A DNA stretch of 32,527 nt from Parasitella parasitica (GCA_025201805.1 MU619361.1:61990-94516); one strand, 5' to 3'; shown: positions 8,510 through 19,848, numbered from the stretch's first letter. Numbers and translations are program-made. Notes: generated from the letters alone by a model not told the origin.

Positions 8510-10186
8510 ATGACTGAAAACCCCCAAGTGCAATGGATTTTAAAGAATTACGATGGTGACGGGACATTCCCCTCTTTGAGATTTGCCAAGTTCTCAAAAG
8601 CAGAAAACATAAAAACTTGTGAAAAGATCTTTAAGGATGCGGTGGATGACATCGCGTCGTTATCGATCAAACAATACCAAAATCATTCCAAATGGATCAA
8701 ATGGTCGCGACAAGTAAAGAAACAGCAATACGAAGTATGTATAATACTTATTTGTCACTGTTAAAAGCAAGTAATTGTTATTAACTTACATTTCCTTCCT
8801 TAGGTATTAAGCACTATTACGGTTAAGCAATATTTTTATCAGCAAATGCGTAAAAATATCCTTCTAGAAAAAATGCTTTTTGACGCAAGACAGGAAATGA
8901 GCGTGATAAAAAATGCTAACAATATTGAAGAAATCACTGGTGATTCGAATAATGAGCAAGATGAAACATTAAACAGCGAAATTCCAACGGATACTGAAGA
9001 AGATAACTCAAGACACAATCATGATCAACTTGATAATAACGAGAAGTGGTTTCTTTCAACTGGAAAATGCGTAGATGATGAATTGTTCATATTTGGAAAG
9101 CAGTGTAACTTCGACCACTCTAGCAAGTCTATGATAATTGACATTGACGACAACAATTATGATTTGTACAATGTATTCACCCCTACTGAAGTCAACGAAA
9201 TTCGAACATTCAAACCAAAACCATTACCTGTATTGCCCAAAGACATTAAAAAAATCTTAAGCCAATTCAACGTAACGACAAGCAATGAAATCAGACAAAA
9301 GTTGGGCGAGATATCAACATTCTCCAATAAATTCAATTATAAGAGCCAACATGATAACGATTGGATTGTGTTCACCATCTATTCATTGTTACGTCAATAC
9401 GAATCAGGCAACTTCTCAAAGTCACATCTGGAGCAATGGCCAGAGTCACGTTTGGTCAATGTTCGAATCAGTTTTTGAAGCAGAGGATAAGTTGGAAGCG
9501 GTTGTGTAAGTTATTGATAATTCCTATCTAAAAAATCGTTTATAAATTCGCATAGTGGCGAGCCTATGAGCTTTGCTTCGAAAACACGAAAAAACAAACA
9601 AAGAACTATCTCGGCGGTTGAAAAAATGCAATTTAGTAAGATGGGCCGTAAGATGGATCTAATATTCCGCACCTGTACCAGCACACATTCAATTCCAATG
9701 GAATTCGGCGCATCAGAGACTGGAAAGTTGATGGAAGGCAACCATTCCACAAAATACATGGAAGAAGGTCTTGTAAAATTGCCAAAGACTCTCAAAGACA
9801 TGTTGGATCAGTTGGTTATACGCTCAAACCACGACAATGACATCATGTCAAAATTGAGAGTCGTCGGTCTCGTACATTCAGGATTATCATCGACATTATT
9901 ACAAGCTGACAGACCCAGCAGATATATAACAAGAATCGCAAGATTCAAAACCCTTTATATTAGTGATAATATCAACACGTTTTTTCAGACTGTAATCCCA
10001 ACTCTATGCTCGGCTATCGTTGTTCGTGAAATCGTCAAAGAATCCCTGAATCTTGTCAATTCTCCACGCGAAAGCGATAATGAGGACTGGTTAGACGATT
10101 GCTTGACAAGTACAGTCAGCACAATAATTTCTGAGACCTCCTCATCACCTCACCGACACACAAAGAGAACCAAATATAACTGCTAG
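8510..10186 (+). pseudogene. Transposon cargo gene of unknown function, one frameshift
   Basis: Three exons: 8510-8734, 8804-9505 and 9556-10186 (1,558 nt, about 519 codons). Both introns have good signals (GTATGT…TTAG, GTAAGT…ATAG) and keep phase. Total length is one over a multiple of three. The frame breaks near 9440: after HLEQW the coding frame moves to QSHVWSMFESVFEAED, so one base was gained or two lost. Exon 2 has an acidic, Asn/Asp-rich linker, then a conserved-looking WIVFTIYSLLRQYESGNFS block. Exon 3 starts with basic SKTRKNKQRT, then GRKMDLIF and EFGASETGK, then YITRIARFKTLYISD. It has no catalytic triad of a transposase. I have an impression that similar proteins form expanded families in Mucoromycota, but could not check. 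The GRK-x-D…E-x-G-x-x-E-x-x-K spacing could be a PD-(D/E)XK nuclease-like core, which is a hypothesis only. An alternative is a captured host gene. Confidence 0.7.
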
Positions 10187-10353
10187 ATATCATTAAAATC
10201 ATCCGAAAAAAAAATGTATACCAAATAACTTTATCTTAAGACAATGAAACGAAAACTAAGATATGTATTATAACTGAAAGTACAGAAAAAGAAATAGTTT
10301 ATACAAACCGAATTAATAACGTGTAATTTGAACAATAAAACACATGTTATACA
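10187..10353. other. Transposon 3' spacer
   Basis: AT-rich 167 bp between the cargo-gene stop and the right terminal repeat, with several AATAAA-like polyadenylation signals (about 10333-10358). Nothing else seen. Confidence 0.5.
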
Positions 10354-10592
10354 ATAAAACTATTAAATCTTCATATTGTTGTCACTTTTAATTGAAAGCC
10401 CCACTTTGAAAAAAGTGACCCATTTTCAAGCAGGTGTCCTGCTTTCAACTAAGTGCCCCATTTTCAAAGAAGTGTCCCAAATTTCCTTAGTTGTCCCACT
10501 TTCAATATTAGTGTCTTGAATTTCTCTGGTTGTCCCATTTTTGACATGGCCCAAAATGTTTTTTGTGTGGCCCAACCTATTTTCTTCAGCTG
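10354..10592 (-). repeat. Right inverted terminal repeat (239 bp, ~10 units of ~19 bp)
   Basis: Reverse complement of the left terminal repeat but longer. Read inward from 10592 it has two extra ~19-bp units (GGGGCACTTAGTTGAAAG and CAGGACACCTGCTTGAAAA) and a 9-bp CAACAATAT insertion. The third unit also differs strongly from the left end (TGGGACAACCAGAGAAAT against TGGTCCACCAATTTTGAT). Confidence 0.9.
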
Positions 10593-10594
10593 TA

Positions 10595-10757
10595 ACATGT
10601 ATGATTACATTATTATGCGGTACCCCCCAATTAATACCACCACCCGTTCTCTCATGCAGAATTGTATTTCTCATGATCTAGTTAGTATATAGCGTCTTCC
10701 CTTTGCTTTCTTTTGCTTTACTTTTTCTTCTTTTCTAATTTTTTTTTAACAACTGGC
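10595..10757 (+). promoter_or_regulatory. DHA1 transporter promoter remnant
   Basis: 163 bp between the transposon end and the transporter ATG. A GTATATA box at about 10686-10692 is followed by a CT-rich tract (10695-10745) leading to the start. All sequence upstream of this is transposon. Confidence 0.45.
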
Positions 10758-12636
10758 ATGACAAAAGAAACAGACGACACCACTACAATAGAGAGCAACT
10801 ATGTTGAAGAGCCAGCAGAAGAGCCTTACTGCATATTTTCAAAACAGAAAAAAGCAATTATTGTCGCTATTGTGTCGTTTTCTGCTTTCTTTAGCCCACT
10901 GTCGTCCAACATTTACTATCCAGCACTTGAAGTGATACAAAAAGATATGAACACTACCATAAACATGATCAATATCACAATCACAATGTACATGGTATTC
11001 CAAGGAATTTCTCCCTCCTTTTGGGGAAGTATAGCTGATCTATGGGGACGACGGCCTGTTTTTCTTGCCACCTTCTTCACCTACATCGCAGCTTGTGTTG
11101 GGCTGGCTTGCACCAAAAACTATGTTACATTGCTAATACTGCGAATGTTTCAGTCATTCGGATCGAGTTCTGCCATTGCAGTAGGCGCCGGTACCATTGG
11201 TAATTAACTATGTGTGTCTGTGTCATTTTCAAAACTAGATATTAAATGAAATCATGTCATTACTAGGCGACATTTCAACACCATCAGAAAGAGGTGGGTA
11301 CATGGGTGTGTTTTCAATGGGAATCATGTTGGGCCCACTCGTGGGACCCTTTCTCGGTGAGTTTTCCATATGCTTGCTACATGCGCATTCAGTATTGTAA
11401 CGCTCAGTTCTACATGTATAGGGGGTGTTTTGACTTCTCAGCTGGGGTGGAGGTAAAGATTTACATGCATACTGCATTCAAACATTCCATTTACAGTGTT
11501 TCTTGTCTAGATGGATATTCTGGGTCTTAGTTATCATGGCGTCTGTCACTTGGATAGCACAGATATTTTTCTTGCCTGAAACGTTACGATCTCTTGTTGG
11601 AAATGGATCAGGATACGCTAACCCGACACCCTCTCAATTTTTACGTCGCCACGGCAACCGTGGGCTTGGCGAAAAAGACGGAATCAACCACGTTAACAAG
11701 CAAAGTAAATCAGTAGTTGCAGTACTCAAACAAATTGGCAGGTCGTTTGTGCACATCAAGGAAAAGGACGTCATGTGTATACTTATCTGTAATTCTGCTG
11801 ATTTTGCCGGCCTTCACTGTATTTTGTCCAGCATTGGACCCTTGTTTGCTTCAGTGTACGGCTTGGATGAGTTGACTGTGGGCTTAACTTTTCTCTCACC
11901 TGGGTTTGGCGCATTTTTAGGGTCATATGCATCTGGTAAGATCATGAACTGGAAATTCAAGCAGTTGGCAAAGTCATTGGGTATCACAGACTTGAAAAAA
12001 AGTGATTTGGATCCAAATTTTCCAATTGAAAAGGCAAGATTGGGTCTAGTGTGGTATTTTGGCATCCCCTTCAACGTCTTGTTGATAGTCTATGGCTGGT
12101 GCTTGCATTTCAAGGTGCATATGGCTGTGCCGATCTTTCTTAACTTTATTTGTAAGTGCTACATCGTCATTTTTCTTAGTGAGCTTCAAATAACAGCTAA
12201 ATTTGTAGTGGCATTTGCTACCGCTGTAGTATTCAATGTATCGAGTACTATTCTGGTTGATTTGTTTCCAAAAAGTTCGGCATCTATAGTAGCATTGAAT
12301 AACATAACAAGGTAGGGTTACGTGGCTATGAATGCAAACAAAATATCGTTGCTAAATAATACATACATTCCAAGATGTTTTACAGCCGCCCTTGCAATTT
12401 TATCCGTTGTGCCTGGCGCACAAGCGATAGGTGCAGGCTGGATTTTTACCATCATTTCTATTGTTATTCTTATTTCAAGAGCAAGTTTATTTATAGAGCT
12501 CAAGTATGGTCCTAAATGGAGACGTCAGAGGAAAGAAAAACAAGATGCAAGTACTAGCCCCACTATTAGATCAGAAGAAGAGCAGCAGCAGCAGCAGCCG
12601 CAGCCGCAACAGCAACAGCAGCAGCAAAAGGTGTAG
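10758..12636 (+). CDS. MFS drug:H+ antiporter, DHA1 family
   Basis: Six exons: 10758-11199, 11267-11356, 11422-11452, 11511-12151, 12197-12311 and 12375-12636 (1,581 nt, 526 aa). It is predicted to be a 12-helix plasma-membrane exporter, of the group containing yeast Qdr/Tpo/Dtr1. Visible signatures are the loop 2-3 motif A GSIADLWGRRPVFL (~90-103) and antiporter motif C GIMLGPLVGPFLGG (~166-179), then a long central loop (~210-260). The late TM region contains VDLFPKSSASIVALNNITR, typical of fungal DHA1 proteins. The start ATG follows a short CT-rich leader. Exon 3 is only 31 nt. The last intron was placed at 12312-12374 (acceptor CAAG) because it joins NNITR to CFTAALA as in the family. The C-terminus ends in a Gln/Pro-rich tail (EEEQQQQQPQPQ…). 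Substrate cannot be told from sequence. The transposon lies 163 bp upstream and may alter expression. Confidence 0.88.
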
Positions 12637-14858
12637 CAAAGCTCAACCATCAAAGAAGTAAATAGTTACAAGATGCGTATATCGTAAATTAAGCTATTTT
12701 TTTTATATCATTAAAACTCTTTCTATACTTTATTTATAAATGTCGAAAACGGTGCAGGGTTAGGTTTCAATAACATTGGTCTATAATCACAAACACTATA
12801 CAAATGTGTATTGTGCATGACTTTGAAGAGCACACATCATTATCAGAATTTGACACCTGACATCAGCTACGTCTCCCATCTAATGAAGTTGCTAACAGAG
12901 TTACTAATGTGAATAAGGTCTCTGTCTGCCTCACTTTCTTTTTTCTTAATGTTATGTATATCACTCAATGCAAAGTATGTTTAAAAATCATAAGAAACTA
13001 TAAAAGTGGCCGTATGACTTTTCTGGCTCAATTCAAGGGGTCGTAGGCTATCCGTGTCTATCCACATCGATCTATTATCTGGTTACACGACATTTAAAAC
13101 AACATCTCATAGCTCTAGAAATAATAGCCTTGATATACACAATACCATTAGCCCCTCCCCTTTTTTTAGATGGATTTTGGTGGGGAAGTGCCCAGGATAA
13201 ACCTTTTGATGCCTTAATATGCCTCATAAACCCTCGCCAAAAAGAGTGCTGTCAAGTTAACATTTTGATTTTGGCAGAAAACTACTAGAGTTGCTATTGC
13301 AAACAAGGCAATAATACATAGGCTTTGACGCAAAGGAACGTATGATTTGGCTTTGCAAGTTTTTATCTGCTAAAAATAGACTTCATATCACTAAAAAGAG
13401 CCTTGTATAGTTTGGAATAAATGTACTATTTATTGAAGAAAGCTTACGTAGAAAATATTTCATTATTTAAAGCATTGGCGACATAAATATTGCTCATTTG
13501 CATCATCAGCATGTATCAATGAAAAATTTCTCATTGTTATGAATTTGTGTTCTACTGCACTTGAAGAAGCTAAGCAAATAAATTGTATGTAATACTCACC
13601 AAAATATTATAACAAATTAAGAATAGCATCTGTTCTACACTCATTTATTTTTCATTATTGTATAGTCTTCCATGATAGGTATGAAAGTGTTTTGAAGTAT
13701 CTTTTATCTTGTTTCTTTTCATGCCTACAATATCTATGAAGCCAATAGTGAGCAACAAATATTCAAATATGTAATGTTGAACACAAATCATGGCAATGCT
13801 GGGATTGACTATCTCCACAGCGCTGCGATATGTAGTAATATGAAGTCAACTAATGCTACAGCTCTCTCCCATTGCGACTCTTCGTATCAATCTTATAAGC
13901 GGTGATTATAGCTGATTGATAAAAATTCTTGCTGAATCCTCTATTATTATTGAATATCGATTTATGTAGACTAAGAAACCCCAGACGCGATGTTATCATT
14001 TTATATTGTGATCACATTGACCTCTGATCAGAATGACTGGAACTGTAGGTCAAACCCTCATTATTTCTATTTTGTTTAGCACATGTACATGAGACCAAGG
14101 CATAACTGGTGATGATTATTGATAAAGGATTATTTCGCAAAGCCTTGTATGAACAAGGGAATGGAAAACGGCCTATTCGAAGTGACATGCGACATGGGTT
14201 CCAGTCGTACCCTTACAAGTGCATGAAATATTGGCTTGCTACACTAAAACTAAGCGTTTCAGTATGTCTTCTTGAAAAATACACACCCTTCGGTAGAAGA
14301 GAACAGACTAAAAAATCTTTATGGCAGTAAACAAGCCAAACAACCACAATGGTGCATACGTACACGTTTTTGATTGTAAACAGTTTCAATTACAATAAAA
14401 ATGATGCCATGGAAACACTGCCATGCAGCTGGATACAAACCAACTCAGTATAAAGTTTATGTTTATATGGGGTCTTGATTAAGAGCAGTAGTGCACAGAA
14501 GCAACGCATTCTTGCGAAAACAAACCAATCAAATATGGAAAACATCGATGCAAATGGAAAAACAAGCCCATTTATCTAAATTGTTGTCATTCAAACCTAA
14601 CACAGATAAACCTGATCAATGGAGGACACGGACGTTTTTCTACTTATCTGTGTCGCTAATTGCAAGATGTGGCATTCATCTAACAATATATGCTGTATAT
14701 GCTCTCTGTTGAAATGTGTACATAAAACACAAGTTTCAGTCGCAGAGTCACGTATGTAAAACCCTTCGTTTTTCGTATATTGTGTTTTCCTTGATTAGCA
14801 ATCAGTTTGATAATCCACAGCTCATTTGTTTGCCCTCCAAGTGTATAAAGGAATAGCC
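12637..14858. other. 2.2-kb gene-free stretch before CreC
   Basis: AT-rich and without a supportable gene. Small open frames (e.g. 14109-14330, 14491-14712) have no recognisable protein features and no intron signals that extend them. A TATAAAAG-like box near 13000-13008 could drive an unannotated transcript, but nothing downstream reads as coding. No tRNA, snRNA or rRNA recognised. The last ~100 bp should contain the CreC promoter. Confidence 0.5.
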
Positions 14859-15061
14859 ATGGCAGGCAAACGATTTTACCCCGAGAAATTAATCAAGCCA
14901 TGTCCACCATCAAATCCAGATTGTCATTGCACAGAGATTCTTACTCCTGAAGGGACGTACACACTAGTGCATGAACTGTATCAAGAAAACACACAGCCTC
15001 AGTTCAACTCGGGTACGCATGTTTCCTTTTTTTGTCCCACCTCAACAAGTAGCACTACCCC

Positions 15062-15101
<40 letters not shown>

Positions 15102-17091
15102 GAGCAGCAGCAGCAGAATGCACAGTTTCTATCGATACCCTGCAACTACAGTAGCACAACTACATCGTCAATCTCTGATGACGGTGGGGATTTCCTCAGT
15201 TCAGTAGAGGAAGAGGATTTAGACAACAAGAGCAGTAGCAATAATAGCACACAAAATAGCTCAATCGATCCTATTGAGCTGTTCTCTACCAACCGATCCC
15301 TTAAACCAACGGCAGCAGATATCACTATCGAACCCACTTTGACAAACACAAGCGCGCTCAGCTCTTTCTGGCACTCCAGCCGAAGTCATCATCATCATCG
15401 CCATCATCATAAAAAACCAAAACATAGCATATCAAAGCTCAAGTCAAGCTTCATTGAGTACATGACCCCTCATGAGCAACTACAAAAGTTGATGAATGAA
15501 CGCACATTAGAGAATTCCAATGTGTTTTACAACGTTGGATTGAACTTGATTTGGCAAGATGAGCAAGGAGAGCCCCCAGAGCCGTTCACCAAGATTACGT
15601 TTGGAAAAGCATATCCTACTTGTCATGATGTTAATGCAATGACAAGCAATGTAGAGCATATAGATGTTATTATTGGATTTTCTTCGGGTGATTTTATTTG
15701 GTACGATACTGTCTGTAATCGATTCACAAGGCTCAACAAGAATGGTATTATGAATGGATCTAGTGTAACCATGGTGAAATGGATACCTGGTTCAGAGGAC
15801 ATGTTTATGGCTTCCTTTGATGATGGAGCTATGATGATATTGGACAAGGATAGGGACGATCAAGCCTTTGTGCTGCCTGAACCACAAACGTGGGCAGAGG
15901 AGCAGTAAGTTGTCCATCGTTTTGGCTGAATAGCAAATTAACTCACGCTGGTGCAGATTTCAGATCACAAAACCCAACAAACATCACAGGCATAATCCAG
16001 TTGCTCATTGGCGAGTGAGCCAAAAGGGAATTACAGGTGAGTCATGCATGCATGATCTACACTGGAGAGCTAAAAAAAAATGCACATCAGCCTTTGCGTT
16101 CTCTCCCAACAACGAGTATATTGCGACAGTCGGAAAAGATGGGTTGATGAGAACAATTGATTACACAAATGAAAGGTTTATCGAGTGATTTTTTTTTTCA
16201 TGAGCGTAGCACCAGAATTAATCTTGTTTTATAAAATAGGTTGTGTGATGTATTTGTTGGATATTTTGGAAGATTATCATGCGTTGCATGGAGCCCTGAT
16301 GGAAATTACATAGTGGTATTTCTTTATAATTGGATTGACAAGAGAGGAATTGAACTTATCAACGCTTGTATGACAAAATATAGACGGGAGGCCAAGACGA
16401 TTTGGTGACAATCTGGTCATTTAAAGAAAATAAGATTATTGCTCGGTGTCAAGGTCATAGATCATGGGTATGATTTTTTTTTCGTTTTATCATAATAGTA
16501 CTAAAAAGAAACACACGTACATCGAACAGGTGACAGGTGTTGCATTTGATCCTTTGCATTGTGATGATAAAGATTACCGCTTTGCAAGTGTAGGGGAAGA
16601 TTGCAAGATTTTACTATGGGACTTTTCCGTCAACGCGCTCCATAAACCCAAACAGGTAAACTTCTTTTTTTTTTTTTGTGCACAGAGATATTCATATCAC
16701 ACGTACGCTTATATTACAGAAAAGAGCATCAATTACCACACTCTATGGAGACAACAAAACCCCCCAAATACCTATCCGAGATTCCTCATTCAATAAGCCA
16801 TCGCAAGTGTCCTCACCCCTCAAAACATTCCGTAAAAGATCTAGTATCTTTGGCAATAATGAATCCACCCTGCTGCTGCAGCCTGCTGAAGCTACACAAC
16901 ATGAAAAACTTCCGACGATTCATCCCGCACTACGTAAATGTCAGGTACCTTTCCTGCGGCCCATCGTAAAGCAAACCATACATCCTGATCCATGTGTAGA
17001 CGTTGTATACAGAGATGATTCCGTTATTACTACCGATCGACGGGGTAGAGTACGTGCATGGCGTCGCCCTACTATTAATTACTGCTGGTAA
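14859..17091 (+). CDS. creC: CreC/WDR20-family WD40 protein (deubiquitinase cofactor)
   Basis: Seven exons: 14859-15904, 15957-16036, 16091-16175, 16240-16315, 16384-16467, 16530-16655 and 16720-17091 (1,869 nt, 622 aa). In Aspergillus, CreC partners the deubiquitinase CreB in carbon catabolite repression. The animal homologue WDR20 activates USP12/46. The family hallmark is clear: [45 protein letters not shown] and [11 protein letters not shown] repeats follow ([55 protein letters not shown]) and a C-terminal [22 protein letters not shown]…WRRP block. The N-terminal ~200 residues are low-complexity, with Gln12 coded by a pure (CAA)12 run, Ser-rich stretches and a [10 protein letters not shown] cluster. 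The start ATG has a strong GCCATGG context, and an in-frame upstream extension lacks an ATG. Tandem with the SWIRM gene 472 bp downstream. Confidence 0.92.
15066..15101 (+). repeat. (CAA)12 microsatellite in creC coding region
   Basis: Twelve perfect CAA codons (Gln12) followed by GAG and (CAG)4. Length variation here would change the poly-Gln tract without breaking frame. Confidence 0.95.
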
Positions 17092-17563
17092 GATATCGTT
17101 TTATATACTGTATACACATAAATAAAACTTGGGTTCCTGTGATCTCCTTTCAAGTCATGTTACTTTACGCTGTAACCCAGAAAGAAACCATATATATTAT
17201 TTATGACGTTTTGTTACCAGCAGCTCTTCTTTTTCGACCAAAAAAAGAAAATCTTGTTACCATGACAACCTTTCTTTGATCAAGATTACTTTATACGATG
17301 AAACACTGTAGCTATTAATTGAAACTGATAATATAGCATTCATATCTTGAAAAACTCGCAAAAAAAACAGAAAGCGTAAAGATGTGAATCAACCAACTTA
17401 ATTAGTTTCTGGGGCCGCCTGGCGTATCGGGTCTCATCCCTTTCTTTGTGTGATGCACAAAGAGAAATTAGTTCTTGTTTGTATAAAACTTGATTTTATG
17501 TGATCCCACTTTTTTTTTCGTTTTCTTTTTCTTTTTCTTTACTTTATCTTATTTAATAACAAA
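17092..17563 (+). promoter_or_regulatory. creC 3' region and promoter of the SWIRM gene
   Basis: 472 bp. A TATAAAA box at about 17481-17487 is followed by a strong CT-rich tract (17508-17550) and AACAAAATGTC at the start. Upstream sequence holds the creC 3' UTR (AATAAA near 17120). Confidence 0.5.
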
Positions 17564-18478
17564 ATGTCTTTCCAACAATATTGCCATCGTCCGTCTCCTC
17601 AATTGAGGATCATGCAAGACAGCTATACCCATCTGAAAGAAAACACAAAGAATCAGGATGATTCTTTAATGTCACCCCCTTTAACTCCAACTGATGCTCC
17701 ATTGAATGATTTGTGGCATTGCAATGCCAATGTAGAGCTCCCAATGCCATCAATTGAAAGCCCAAGAAAGAACAGAAAACAATTCATCAAAAACTATGCC
17801 CGCATGGTGCCCTCCCTACAAAAAAAGAAGAGAAATGCCCATGGTATATTTGCATTAAATGTCTACCGGGATATTCTGCTCAAGCAGGAGCAATTACAAC
17901 AGCAGAAGAAGCAAGACAAATCCAAGTATAATCATTGTGTTAGGTCGGACAATGCCGTGCCACATACTAAAAAGAGAAAGACGGTGGCAGAGGATGGTGT
18001 TAAAAGAAAGCGCGTTTCATCCGTTTTACCCTCTGGAAAGGATGCTGCATTAGCATTTGATGCTGTTGATATTGATACGGCGGATATCATATTCTATCCT
18101 CAAGGTTGGGCCCCTTTTAATGAAGCATTGGATCAAGTACCTGTTAAAGTGAACTGGAAAGGTAATTGATACATTCATTTGATCCAAACCGCAACTAATA
18201 CCATACCATCCACAGGTGCTCCTTTACCCATTGATGATCAACCTTATTTCGATCATTTACACCACATAGAAGCTACAATGGCTTCTGTACTAAGACTATC
18301 GCCTGTGCAATACTTGAGATGTAAACGTACCCTAATCTTGGCTGCTAGAACCTTGAAAATACAGCAGATTCCTTTTACTAAATCGGTTGCACAAAAGCTG
18401 TGCAGAGTAGATGTCAATAAGACAAGTGCTCTTTGGACAGCCTTTGGTCAATTGGGTTGGTTTGATGGTCCCATTTAA
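17564..18478 (+). CDS. SWIRM-domain protein (Fun19/Laf-like)
   Basis: Two exons, 17564-18161 and 18216-18478 (861 nt, 286 aa). The C-terminal ~85 residues form a SWIRM domain, a helical domain of chromatin proteins that binds DNA or histones: LSPVQYLRCKRTLILAARTL…FTKSVAQKLCRVDVNKTSALWTAFGQLGWFDG. The N-terminal part is disordered, with a proline-directed SPPLTPTD motif, Gln-rich segment and basic KKRK/KRKR clusters that look like nuclear-localisation signals. The layout resembles the small fungal SWIRM proteins related to yeast Fun19 and fission yeast Laf1/Laf2, which associate with an Rpd3L-type histone deacetylase. A role in that complex is inferred from family only. The intron (GTAATT…CCACAG) joins VNWKG to APLPIDD in phase. 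Confidence 0.85.
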
Positions 18479-19815
18479 ATTATGTTTATATATATACTAT
18501 GTATACCTTTCTTTTTTCGTTATTAAGACTTTTTATATATCTATATCCCCCCCCCTTTCACCCTCTTTTTGAATTTTCTCTGTGCAAAAACTAACGTAAC
18601 ATGAAACTATATATTAAAATTATTTATTTACTTATTCCATACTTCCACCATAATTTATCTTTCCCAAATGCCCTCTCTAGATTTCTCCCTTCCCCCCCCC
18701 CCTTTTTTTTTTACTAATAAAGAAAATGTGTTTGTTATTTTAACAACCATAAAACTCATTCGTCATATTGTTTTGTTTCATCATGTATACACAAAAAGAA
18801 AATAGAGATCAAACTAAGCACGTCCAATGTCACAGGGTCGTGTACTGTATATGTGTCTCGTACATATAAAAAAAAAAAAATACAAATGCAACACCATATG
18901 AGTCAATGGCGCAAAAAAACCCAAAAAATCCGAATTGGACTTGACAATGATTATCTATCGTTATATCACGGTTGCCTGTATATTATACAGGTCTCTTTAT
19001 CAAGACAAAATTAACTTTGTTTATGTGTAACTGGTTAAGGTTTTAATAAATTTTGATTATTATATATCGTCTTGTATCGTACGAGGATTCTTAACATTTT
19101 AGATTAAAACAAAACGAAAAAATCGGGTAACGGAGATCATGCTACGAGTACTACATAATTTAACAAATATATTATCACCCTAATGGTGGTAATTCATTTG
19201 TAAACAAAAAGTTAATTGATCCAGCTCAAGATTTTCTCGTCTACTCATTTGTTATTTTGATTTATTTGATAAACAGATTGCATACATGCCGTTTTCAAAA
19301 GAAAGGGGTAAATGGAATTCGTTTGGATCTCCGTTGTACTGCACTTATCAGGGACCATCTTCTAAAGCAACAAAATTGATATTTTCTTCAGTTAATGCCT
19401 AAATGGTTTAAAATCTCAACATTCAGACGTTTTTTTGGGTCAATTGAGCTTGGTAATGTCTAAAAAATGTATTAAATGCGAACTTTTGTTTCAGTACTAC
19501 CAAGGATCAAATATTCCATGCTAAATTTTGATGCAAAAGAGTTTCACAATGATGACTGTGCCTAAAAAATGTCATTTGTCTGGGTACATGTTGTTGTTGC
19601 ATATTATAAGATAAATAATTACAGGCTGAAGTGGTAAAACGGCCATTCGTTTCATTCATTCGAAAAAAAATTGCGATATCTTTTTTCTCTCCAAATTGTT
19701 TTCATCAGTTAAAGAAAAATGGTTCATGTCTCGAATCAAGGGCTCAATCGATAATTTTTCTACTATATTTAGCGTAGATGCATACATGCACAGAAGCAGA
19801 AACCTTAAAAAAAAA

Positions 19816-19848
19816 CAAAGCCATTGGGCTTTGAGATATAAAGCCCAA
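19816..19848. other. Two competing perfect hairpins
   Basis: TTGGGCTTT (19824-19832) pairs perfectly with AAAGCCCAA (19840-19848) across a 7-nt loop. The upstream CAAAGCC (19816-19822) can instead pair with GGCTTTG (19827-19833). The middle strand is shared, so the two stems exclude each other. Confidence 0.6.

Larger units (their letters stand above)
5275..10594. mobile_element. 5.3-kb TA-flanked transposon with long repeat-built inverted termini
   Basis: The element proper is 5277-10592 (5,316 bp). Both ends start CAGCTGAAGAAAATAGG pointing inward, and each is flanked by TA (5275-5276 and 10593-10594), the target duplication expected of the Tc1/mariner superfamily. Terminal repeats are 194 bp (left) and 239 bp (right). 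Inside are two inverted fragments of a DDE transposase next to the left end, a nested Tc1 transposase pseudogene (6501-7548), two 193-bp direct repeats, and a cargo gene (8510-10186). No intact transposase is visible, so the element is probably non-autonomous now. I infer that the left-end DDE fragments belong to the element itself and that the second Tc1 is a later insertion or a second component. Clean Tc1 termini around 6400-7700 were not found. Confidence 0.85.

Noticed and set aside
5249..10601. ACATGTA present in both flanks of the transposon as a longer target duplication
   Set aside because: The copies are at different distances from the ends (about 20 bp left, immediately right). The TA dinucleotide exactly at both ends is the consistent duplication.
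14109..14712. Two ~73-codon plus-strand open frames upstream of creC
   Set aside because: No recognisable domain, different frames, and no splice sites joining them in phase to creC.
19549..19627. Possible C/D box snoRNA (ATGATGA … CTGA about 70 nt apart)
   Set aside because: Only a 3-bp terminal stem, no clear C'/D' boxes and no guide match that I can test. Such box pairs occur by chance in AT-rich DNA.
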